25,400 nucleotides of DNA, taken from positions 1 through 25,400 of the forward strand of contig CAMWLX010000009.1 of NCBI GenBank assembly GCA_947175225.1. The letters run 5' to 3'. The notes below the pieces were generated by a model. The model ran no database searches and was not told where the DNA came from. It worked only from the letters and a program-made list of their open reading frames with translations. The position numbers were made by a program, and so were the translations under genes. Of the stretch, positions 1 through 6,341 are shown piece by piece (within the stretch, counting starts at the first letter, position 1; each line of letters begins with the position of its first letter). The stretch is from an uncultured Porphyromonadaceae bacterium (GTDB taxonomy: Bacteria > Bacteroidota > Bacteroidia > Bacteroidales > Muribaculaceae).

Positions 1-36
1 GATTTAGAATCTATCAACCCTACTAAGTATCAGTAA
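1..36 (+). CDS. Possible 3' end of an upstream gene (korB-like?)
   Basis: Reading from base 1, eleven codons run to a TAA at 34-36 and encode a tail ending INPTKYQ. The other two forward frames stop earlier. The position just before korC fits the usual Bacteroidales order, in which the TPP-binding beta subunit of 2-oxoglutarate:ferredoxin oxidoreductase precedes the gamma subunit. Too little sequence is present to identify the protein itself, so the korB link rests on gene order alone. Confidence 0.4.
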   Translation, partial: DLESINPTKYQ

Positions 37-42
37 CTCTAA

Positions 43-73
43 ATTCTCAATTCTCAATTCTCAATTCTCAATT
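43..73 (+). repeat. Heptamer microsatellite, four copies of ATTCTCA
   Basis: Four perfect tandem copies of ATTCTCA occupy 43-70, followed by a partial ATT. The array ends 8 bases before the korC start codon, so it covers the region where translation initiates. The same heptamer recurs in the opposite orientation at 23776-23797, just upstream of murE. Function is unknown. Confidence 0.9.
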
Positions 74-81
74 ATAAAGAT

Positions 82-624
82 ATGAAAACAGAAATTATAG
101 CTGCCGGTTTCGGAGGACAGGGAGTCCTTTCGATGGGTAAGATCCTTGCTTATTCCGGACTTATGGACGATAAGGAAGTGACCTGGATGCCTTCATACGG
201 TCCTGAACAGCGTGGTGGCACAGCCAACGTCACTGTCATCCTCAGCGATGAGAGGATCTCATCTCCGGTGCTTGACACCTACGACATTGTAATTGCCCTC
301 AACCAGCAGAGTCTCGATAAATTCGGCCCAAGAGTGAAGACCGGCGGTATCTTGATCTATGATACCAACGGCATCCACAAACATCCGGAGCGCACAGACA
401 TCAGCATACATCCCATCAATGCCATGGATGCTGCCCTTGAACTTGGCAATACAAAAGCCTACAACATGATCATCATGGGTGCGCTATTGGAAGCTATGGA
501 GTATAAAATTCCAATGGAGAATGTAGTCAAAGGCTTGAAGAAATCTCTGCCGGAGCGGCATCATAAGCTTATCCCGGTCAATCAGCAAGCTATTGAGAAG
601 GGACGTACACTTTTGAAGAAATAA
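82..624 (+). CDS. korC: 2-oxoacid:ferredoxin oxidoreductase, gamma subunit
   Basis: This 180-residue protein matches the gamma-subunit family of 2-oxoacid:acceptor oxidoreductases in length and layout. It opens with the glycine-rich segment GFGGQGVLSMGK (about residues 9-20), followed by SYGPEQRGGTANV (about 38-50), which is typical of KorC/VorC/PorG gamma chains. With alpha and beta subunits it would catalyse CoA-dependent oxidative decarboxylation of a 2-oxoacid, probably 2-oxoglutarate, passing electrons to ferredoxin in the cytoplasm. There are no cysteine clusters, as expected for gamma, because the iron-sulfur sites lie on other subunits. The ATG at 82 is the natural start; a heptamer repeat lies just upstream. 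The gene ends before a strong terminator. The exact substrate (2-oxoglutarate, branched-chain oxoacid or pyruvate) cannot be settled from this subunit, so the korC symbol is the likeliest choice. Confidence 0.88.
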   Translation: MKTEIIAAGFGGQGVLSMGKILAYSGLMDDKEVTWMPSYGPEQRGGTANVTVILSDERISSPVLDTYDIVIALNQQSLDKFGPRVKTGGILIYDTNGIHKHPERTDISIHPINAMDAALELGNTKAYNMIIMGALLEAMEYKIPMENVVKGLKKSLPERHHKLIPVNQQAIEKGRTLLKK

Positions 625-641
625 CTATTCCATATATTGAA

Positions 642-674
642 AAAGGGAGGAGCCGTAAAAAAGCTCCTCCCTTT
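642..674. terminator. Bidirectional intrinsic terminator
   Basis: A perfect 12-bp stem pairs AAAGGGAGGAGC (642-653) with GCTCCTCCCTTT (663-674) around a 9-base A-rich loop. It lies between two converging genes, 18 bases after the korC stop and 24 bases after the stop of the minus-strand transporter gene. Runs of T follow the stem on both strands, five on the minus side, so it probably ends transcription from both directions. Confidence 0.88.
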
Positions 675-698
675 ATTATGGCTGCTTTAGATTTTTCG

Positions 699-1859
699 CT
701 ATTTTTTCTTGCCGAAGAATTTATCAATTATGAGGGCTATGAAGCCGTCGCCGGTCACGTTGCAGGCCGTGCCGAAGCTATCCATGGCAATATATAGGGC
801 AATCATAAGGGCTTGATCCCCTTCAGAGAAGCCCAAGATGCTTGCCAATATACCTAATGATGCCATAATCGCACCTCCAGGGACGCCAGGAGCGGCTACA
901 ATGGATACTCCCAACATACAGATGAATCCTGACATCATCCCAATATCATAGGGATGCCCTTGCATGATCATGAGCGCCAAAGCACAGCAAACGATCTTCA
1001 TCACACTGCCCGACATATGAATTGTCGCGCACAGCGGAACTACAAAACCCGCCACTTCTTCGGAGACTCCCATCTTGATTGCCTGGCGGAGTGTAACAGG
1101 AATCGTCGCGGCTGATGATTGAGTGCCCAAAGCAGTGAAGTAGGCCGGCAACATCGTCCATAGCAACTTAAATGGATTGCGCTTCACAAACAGGGCAGCT
1201 ATGCAATACTGGAAAATAAGCAAGAAAATGTGCAGGGCGAATATAACCCCAATTATCCTTGCAAAAGCCGTCAGAATGCCCATTACCTGCCCTGAGACAG
1301 TCATATTGAGGAATATTCCGAAGATATATATCGGAAGCAAGGGAATGATAGCCCCTGCAATTGTCATCTGCACAATATCACGGAACTCAACAAGGCATTT
1401 TTTCAGAGTTTCCCCTTTCATGCGGGAAAGGCATATACCTACTGTGAAAGCAGTCACCAACGCGGTCATAACTCCCATGAGAGGGGGCATTTCAATGGTG
1501 AAGAATGGTTGAAGATCGTGGCCTTCCGTGATACCCTTCAGATTGTCGGGAGACACGAGGCGAGGGAAAATAGCCTCCCCTACCCCGTAGCTCAAGAAGC
1601 CTGACATCAGAGTAGCCACGTAAGCAATCAGAGCAGTCCACACAAGCATCTTGCCGGCATTCTTACCTATTTCGGCAATAGCGGGAGCTACGAAGCCTAA
1701 AATGATAAGTGGGATGAGGAATCCCAAGAACTGGCTGAAAATAGCATTGAAAGTCATGAAGACTCTGCCCGCCCAGACCGGGAAGAAATTGCCTGCAGCG
1801 ATACCGAGTGCAATGGCAATCAGAATCTTCACGAGGAGATTTACGCGAATTGGTTTCAT
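699..1859 (-). CDS. DAACS-family (dicarboxylate/amino acid:cation) symporter
   Basis: This 386-residue polytopic membrane protein has the signatures of the glutamate-transporter (DAACS) fold. The serine-rich hairpin tip TQSSAAT is at 246-252, and the last helix contains D360 and NVTGD (367-371). Several ligand positions differ from GltPh. The usual NMDGT motif reads HMSGS (281-285), so the positions of Asn310 and Asp312 are His and Ser. The position of Arg397, which holds the acidic side chain of aspartate, is Gly363. In this family those changes predict a substrate that is not a dicarboxylate and possibly altered cation coupling; that is inference. Its ATG overlaps the ftcD stop as ATGA, so the two genes are translationally coupled and the cargo may be linked to histidine or glutamate metabolism. 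Substrate unknown. Confidence 0.85.
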   Translation of the reverse strand: MKPIRVNLLVKILIAIALGIAAGNFFPVWAGRVFMTFNAIFSQFLGFLIPLIILGFVAPAIAEIGKNAGKMLVWTALIAYVATLMSGFLSYGVGEAIFPRLVSPDNLKGITEGHDLQPFFTIEMPPLMGVMTALVTAFTVGICLSRMKGETLKKCLVEFRDIVQMTIAGAIIPLLPIYIFGIFLNMTVSGQVMGILTAFARIIGVIFALHIFLLIFQYCIAALFVKRNPFKLLWTMLPAYFTALGTQSSAATIPVTLRQAIKMGVSEEVAGFVVPLCATIHMSGSVMKIVCCALALMIMQGHPYDIGMMSGFICMLGVSIVAAPGVPGGAIMASLGILASILGFSEGDQALMIALYIAMDSFGTACNVTGDGFIALIIDKFFGKKK

Positions 1860-3556
1860 TTGATTTTGTCGGAGACTATTTTGAGGATGGAGGATTCGCG
1901 TTCTTCAGCGAGGCGTTCGAGTTCGGCTGCCTCGGCTACGAGGGAATCTGCCATCTGGCGGTCTTTAAGGCCGGCAGCATTGATACGGACGTTAAGCCCG
2001 GCTCCACGCACTGCTGCCCTGGCTGCCAAAGCCCCTACGCCGGCATCTGTCACAGAAGATGGATTTCCGTCAGCAGCCATATTTTCTACCAAATCAAACA
2101 CCTCATAAGCCTTCTTCATAGTCTTCAGAGGCACTTGTGTAGCATATAGAGTTGCCTCTTCCAAAGCTGCAGCACGAGCGGCTTTCTCCTCTTCGGTCTT
2201 CTTAGGCATGGAGAATACAGCCATGATACGGTTGAATGCTACGGTATCCTCATCTACGAGGTGGAGGAGTTCATCCATCAGATGCTGACCAATCTCAGCT
2301 GCATCTGAGAATTCTTCCCAACGGTCGTCGTAAGCTGCCTTGTGGGCAGAAAGATTTGCCACCATTGTTCCAAGAGCTGCCCCTAAGGCACCCATATATG
2401 CAGAGATGCTGCCACCGCCGGGAGCCGGAGATTCAGAAGCGGTCTCCTCTGCAAAACCCTTGGCAGTAAGGTCGACGAGTTTTTTAGCAGAGTCATCCTC
2501 AATCATATATTCTATCACTTTCTGCTTCGGATCGAAAGGAGTGAGTTGGTCGAGTCCCATTGACTTGATGGCAATGCGTATTATCTCGCTTTCAGGGATA
2601 CCTACACTGCGTTGCTGCTTACGCAGGAAGTGCTTTCCAGCGTCTATCAGAGTACGCTTTGGCACAAGACCTACAATCTCAGTGCCAGTCACTCTCACGC
2701 CACGCGCATCAGCCTTACGGCAAACTTCATCAAAAGCCTCGTGAAGCGGCACTTGTGCGATATCTGTGATGTTCATTGACACCTGAGCGATTCCATACTC
2801 GTCGATATACCATCCTATGGCTTTAGTACCTTTCAGAGTACCGGGAATCATAATAGCTTTGCCGTTCTCATCCTTCATCGGTTTTCCTGTCACCTTGCCA
2901 CCTTCACGCATTGGGCGACCCTTCTCACGAACATCAAATGCGATGGCATTAGCACGGCGTGTAGAAGTAGTGTTAAGGTTGAAATTTACAGCAATCAGGA
3001 AGTCGCGTGCGCCAATTGTAGTAGCACCAGTCTTAGCCACCTCAGCGTCATACGGGCGGTTGCCGAAGTCGGGGCCTTTTTCCTCTGAACCCATCTTATT
3101 TGGGAGAGCCTCATACTCACCTTCGCGACAAACGGCAAGATTCTTGCGTTCGGGACGGAAGGCAGCAGCCTCATAGCAATAAGTAGGGATATTCAATTCT
3201 GTAGCAACCCGCTCGGCAAGTTTGCGAGCAAGTCCGGCACATTCTTCAAGAGTGATTCCAGCGACAGGGATGAGGGGGCAGACATCAGTAGCCCCCATAC
3301 GAGGATGAGCCCCATGGTGGGTGGTCATGTCAATCACTTCCGCAGCTTTCTTGATTCCTTGGAAAGCAGCTTCCACGACAGCATCGGGTGCACCTACGAA
3401 GGTCACTACAGTACGGTTGGTAGCTTCTCCGGGATCCACGTCGAGAAGGCTGATTCCCTCTACGCTCCGGATAGCATCAGTGATTTCCTTTATTTTTGCT
3501 TTGTCGCGTCCCTCACTGAAATTGGGGACACATTCGATAATTGCATTCTTTTCCAT
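1856..3556 (-). CDS. ftcD: Bifunctional glutamate formimidoyltransferase / formiminotetrahydrofolate cyclodeaminase
   Basis: The N-terminal half matches glutamate formimidoyltransferase: ECVPNFSEG near the start (8-16), then HHGAHPRMGATDVCPL (80-95) with the expected active-site histidine. The last 200 or so residues form the helical cyclodeaminase domain, opening with the glycine-rich APGGGS. Together they move the formimino group from formiminoglutamate to tetrahydrofolate and release ammonia, giving methenyl-THF. This is the last step of one histidine-degradation route. The start at 3556 (566 aa) is chosen because the family begins at MEKNAIIECVPNFSEG; an upstream in-frame Met at 3598 would add 14 unlike residues rich in Pro and Asn. 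No other hut gene is in the window. The stop overlaps the transporter start by 4 bases. Confidence 0.95.
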   Translation of the reverse strand: MEKNAIIECVPNFSEGRDKAKIKEITDAIRSVEGISLLDVDPGEATNRTVVTFVGAPDAVVEAAFQGIKKAAEVIDMTTHHGAHPRMGATDVCPLIPVAGITLEECAGLARKLAERVATELNIPTYCYEAAAFRPERKNLAVCREGEYEALPNKMGSEEKGPDFGNRPYDAEVAKTGATTIGARDFLIAVNFNLNTTSTRRANAIAFDVREKGRPMREGGKVTGKPMKDENGKAIMIPGTLKGTKAIGWYIDEYGIAQVSMNITDIAQVPLHEAFDEVCRKADARGVRVTGTEIVGLVPKRTLIDAGKHFLRKQQRSVGIPESEIIRIAIKSMGLDQLTPFDPKQKVIEYMIEDDSAKKLVDLTAKGFAEETASESPAPGGGSISAYMGALGAALGTMVANLSAHKAAYDDRWEEFSDAAEIGQHLMDELLHLVDEDTVAFNRIMAVFSMPKKTEEEKAARAAALEEATLYATQVPLKTMKKAYEVFDLVENMAADGNPSSVTDAGVGALAARAAVRGAGLNVRINAAGLKDRQMADSLVAEAAELERLAEERESSILKIVSDKIK

Positions 3557-3618
3557 TTTGGGTGTTAGGTTTTTTGGAGGGTTAATCATGGGAACCATGA
3601 TTGACGATTAATAATTTA

Positions 3619-3948
3619 TCATTGGGCAAAGCGATTTTTGTCTCGCTTAGTCTTTTTTTGGAGAGTCTTGTGGAAAGCTTCGGTAAGGTCAATACCGGTC
3701 TGATTGGCAAGGCAGGTGACTACCCAGAGAACGTCGGCGAGTTCCTCTTCAAGATTTCGGTCTAAGTCGCTTTCCTTAGCTACTTGAGGACCGAAATTGC
3801 GCACTATTACCCGAGCCAACTCACCCACTTCCTCGGTAAGGATAGCCATATTTGCAAGGGGAGGAAAGTAACCTTTACCTATATCTTTGATCCAGCAATC
3901 CACTTTCTGCTGCATCTCTGCCAGCGTCAGACACTTATGATTTTCCAT
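3619..3948 (-). CDS. MazG-like nucleotide pyrophosphohydrolase
   Basis: This small (109 aa) single-domain protein belongs to the all-alpha NTP pyrophosphohydrolase superfamily. The metal-binding signature is visible as EEVGE at 39-43 and ELAD at 69-72, the EExxE...ExxD pattern that holds magnesium. Such proteins hydrolyse (d)NTPs to the monophosphate and pyrophosphate, often to clean the nucleotide pool; the preferred nucleotide cannot be read from sequence. It is about half the length of E. coli MazG, which has two domains, and closer to short dCTPase or RS21-C6-type members. It lies in the minus-strand series, 62 bases before ftcD and 48 bases after the unknown gene, with a GC-rich palindrome in the latter gap. 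No toxin-like partner is seen. Confidence 0.85.
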   Translation of the reverse strand: MENHKCLTLAEMQQKVDCWIKDIGKGYFPPLANMAILTEEVGELARVIVRNFGPQVAKESDLDRNLEEELADVLWVVTCLANQTGIDLTEAFHKTLQKKTKRDKNRFAQ

Positions 3949-3967
3949 TTTTCCGATTTACTACGAA

Positions 3968-3988
3968 GGACGCACGAAGCGTGCGTCC
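3968..3988. repeat. GC-rich perfect palindrome (REP-like)
   Basis: Nine-base arms GGACGCACG (3968-3976) and CGTGCGTCC (3980-3988) flank a three-base AAG spacer. It is far more GC-rich than the surrounding intergenic DNA. There is no T tract on either side, so it is a poor intrinsic terminator. It lies between two co-oriented minus-strand genes, where it could form a hairpin in mRNA or be a copy of a dispersed intergenic palindrome. Confidence 0.7.
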
Positions 3989-3996
3989 CTACATAA

Positions 3997-4563
3997 TCAA
4001 ATGATTTGCAACAAGCGCAGTTCGTCGCGAATCTCGTTGCCACTGAGTGTGCGTCGGCGTGATATGATACGGGCAAACTCATCTATGGCAGGATGCAGCC
4101 GTGGATTTGCGAATATCCTGCGGGAATAGCTGAGAGTGCGGTTGAAAAGAGCATCAATTTCATCGTCTTCGAGCCCACAACTGTCGCGTCCTTCACGAAG
4201 GATCTCATTGTGGATCTCACCAAGCACATCCATCGGCACATCGCGGTGCATACGCACCATAGAGCGTGACATCACATTGCTGATCACCATCGAGGCAGTG
4301 ATATGGAAATTGTGTACGAGATTGTCCCAAGTGGTTTTGGGCGAAATGGATGGACTCCCTGAGAAATAATATTCATTAGAGAACTCCACCATAGTGTCAT
4401 CATCGCCATCAAGATTCACCTCGGCAACACGGTCGAAAGCATCGAGGGCAGCAATTGAGATAGCCATCCCTGCGAGTCCATAGGCACGGTCATCCTCATT
4501 AGTGTATTCGAGAGTGACCGCTTTTTCCTCTTTATTCTTTTTATCCTTCATCTTTCCTTTCAA
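3997..4563 (-). CDS. Conserved-looking hypothetical protein
   Basis: This 188-residue protein was not recognised. It starts with a lysine-rich segment (MKGKMKDKKNKEEK) and has an acidic stretch LDGDDDT near residue 50. The second half is charged and appears mostly helical, including DVLGEIHNEILREGRD and a C-terminal region rich in Arg. There is no signal peptide or membrane segment, so it is probably cytoplasmic. An alternative ATG at codon 5 (4551) is possible. It lies 54 bases beyond the stop of the beta-barrel gene and 48 bases upstream of the MazG-like gene, so it is probably co-transcribed with both. No function is proposed. Confidence 0.75.
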   Translation of the reverse strand: MKGKMKDKKNKEEKAVTLEYTNEDDRAYGLAGMAISIAALDAFDRVAEVNLDGDDDTMVEFSNEYYFSGSPSISPKTTWDNLVHNFHITASMVISNVMSRSMVRMHRDVPMDVLGEIHNEILREGRDSCGLEDDEIDALFNRTLSYSRRIFANPRLHPAIDEFARIISRRRTLSGNEIRDELRLLQII

Positions 4564-4617
4564 TTTTAAGCATAAAACAGCTATAGCATTAACAAATCAT
4601 ACTCGCTTTCAGTTGCA

Positions 4618-6312
4618 TTAGAAAGCAATCTGAAAGAATGCAGCGGCATTTAAGCCTTCGAGGGGGAGGGCGGGCAAAATTTCATCATGACGGTTGAGCA
4701 GATTATCGAGCTCTGCACCAACACTGATTTTGTCGGTAATCCTATAGTCGGCCGATAGGTCGAGTCGACTGATCCGGGATAGACTCAACTGACGTTTAGC
4801 GCGAAGCCTATAATCAAGACTGATGGAAAGTCTATCCATCGGGCGTGACTTAACCGAAAAGTCGGCAGTAAAAGCCGGCCGGTCGAAGCCGTTCAGGTAT
4901 CCTTTCGAACCCTCTTGCGGCTGCCATGCTATCTTTCCATCCACTCCAAAGAAGCGGCTGAATTCGTAGGCAGCATTGGCAACAATACGAAAACCATGAA
5001 TCTTGCCATTTTCGGGATATTTTCCGTAGGAATTAAGATCACCATTCAGAAGAGCCTGATATAGCCCACCAAAACTTTCGTCAAGGGTAGTGCGCCAGTC
5101 GCCTTCTATTCCCAATGTCCATCTTCCTCCGGGATTCAATTGGAAAGCGAGTCTTATATCAAGCGGCGAATATGCGGCTTGATAACAACCGTAGCCCGGA
5201 TTAGCATAATAGTCCATAGAGTGCATCCATGCAAGAGTGCGCATATCAGTGCCTCCACCTAACGAAGCCGAGAATGCCGAGATACCTTTGCGGGTTGAAA
5301 AATTCACATCCGGGGCAATACGAAATCTCGTTTTTTCTGCATCTCCTACAATTGCCAAATTAGCACCAAGACGCAAAGTATAATTCCTTTCTGTAAGAGT
5401 ATATGCCGGGATCACCTGCACTCGATTGACATTGGCTCCTATTGAGTTGATTACCCCTGAATAGAGCAAGTCGGCGCCAATGGATGAGCCATTGCCAGCA
5501 TCGTCGCTAAGAGCATATTTAACGTTGCCTCCGACATTTACAACCGTCTCCCGATTTCCATTTGTCTTGGCAAAACCATCGATGGAAGGTAAATACATAG
5601 CTCTATAGCCGAAATGCCTTACGTCGGCATTGGCAGAATAGATCAATCGTCCGAGTGCGGCCCCTGTCCACTCTACATTTGCGTAAAGATCGTTGAGAGT
5701 CTGTGTAGGGGCATTAAAATGTCCATCTACTTCTGTCCCGTGATTAGTGCCATAATAATTGAAATGTCCGAGGTGGTATTGCAAGCCGGCATGCAGAGTG
5801 CCGGCATTATATACGTTTTTTCGGAGGTCAGCCCCGATAGTCTCGTCGTAGCGGAAGCGTTTGTCGGCGGCAGGAGTGTTGACAGCCGGATCAGCTTGCC
5901 AGGCTTGCCACAGAGATGTGGAGTTATGCTGGAGGTAGACATTGAGCTGAGTCTCTTGACTGTTGATGGCATTGAATCCTGCTGAGAGCGATGAATTGAG
6001 CCAGCTGCCAAGGCAGAGGTCAAGGTAGCCTTTCGATGTGTCATAGGCTTTTTTTGCTCTCCAGCCCGTCGCCGGCAAGTTGAGTGCATCCGGAGCGAAA
6101 TTTGCAATCACAGCTTTCCGGTCGTAGGCCATAGGGGACTCGGGCGCTATCAGAGTCACTGGAGCCGGAAGCAAAGCAAGGCGGTCGGCCGGTATTATGT
6201 CGGGTGTATACTTGCCTTCTACTGTGACAGACTCCGTGATATTTTGCGCAGAAGCCGCCCCCATACCGACTGCCAAGACAGCACCCACAATGATATGTCG
6301 TAATCTACTCAT
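4618..6312 (-). CDS. Outer-membrane beta-barrel protein paired with the TPR protein
   Basis: A clear signal peptide (MSRLRHIIVGAVLAVGMGAASAQ) precedes ITESVTVEGKYTPDII, which resembles the short N-terminal stretch of TonB-dependent-receptor-like barrels. The rest is a run of alternating amphipathic strands rich in Tyr, Gly and Asn, ending in the aromatic signature FFQIAF that Bam clients use. At 564 residues it has no room for a plug domain plus a 22-strand barrel, so it is not a standard TonB-dependent transporter. I chose the ATG at 6312 because the signal peptide begins there. A GTG at 6345 would overlap the upstream stop but adds 11 residues before the signal peptide. It lies directly downstream of the TPR gene in the same transcript; the two probably work together in the envelope. 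Substrate unknown. Confidence 0.82.
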   Translation of the reverse strand: MSRLRHIIVGAVLAVGMGAASAQNITESVTVEGKYTPDIIPADRLALLPAPVTLIAPESPMAYDRKAVIANFAPDALNLPATGWRAKKAYDTSKGYLDLCLGSWLNSSLSAGFNAINSQETQLNVYLQHNSTSLWQAWQADPAVNTPAADKRFRYDETIGADLRKNVYNAGTLHAGLQYHLGHFNYYGTNHGTEVDGHFNAPTQTLNDLYANVEWTGAALGRLIYSANADVRHFGYRAMYLPSIDGFAKTNGNRETVVNVGGNVKYALSDDAGNGSSIGADLLYSGVINSIGANVNRVQVIPAYTLTERNYTLRLGANLAIVGDAEKTRFRIAPDVNFSTRKGISAFSASLGGGTDMRTLAWMHSMDYYANPGYGCYQAAYSPLDIRLAFQLNPGGRWTLGIEGDWRTTLDESFGGLYQALLNGDLNSYGKYPENGKIHGFRIVANAAYEFSRFFGVDGKIAWQPQEGSKGYLNGFDRPAFTADFSVKSRPMDRLSISLDYRLRAKRQLSLSRISRLDLSADYRITDKISVGAELDNLLNRHDEILPALPLEGLNAAAFFQIAF

Positions 6313-6341
6313 TCTATATATTATTGAAGTTTTTTCACTGT

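Noticed and set aside
3557..3598. Upstream ATG at 3598 for ftcD
   Set aside because: The extra 14 residues (Pro/Asn-rich) have no counterpart in the family, which begins at MEKNAIIECVPNF.
3619..4563. MazG-like gene and its unknown neighbour as a toxin-antitoxin or defence pair
   Set aside because: The 109-residue protein is an NTP pyrophosphohydrolase, not linked to MazEF function, and the neighbour has no toxin, nuclease or DNA-binding feature.
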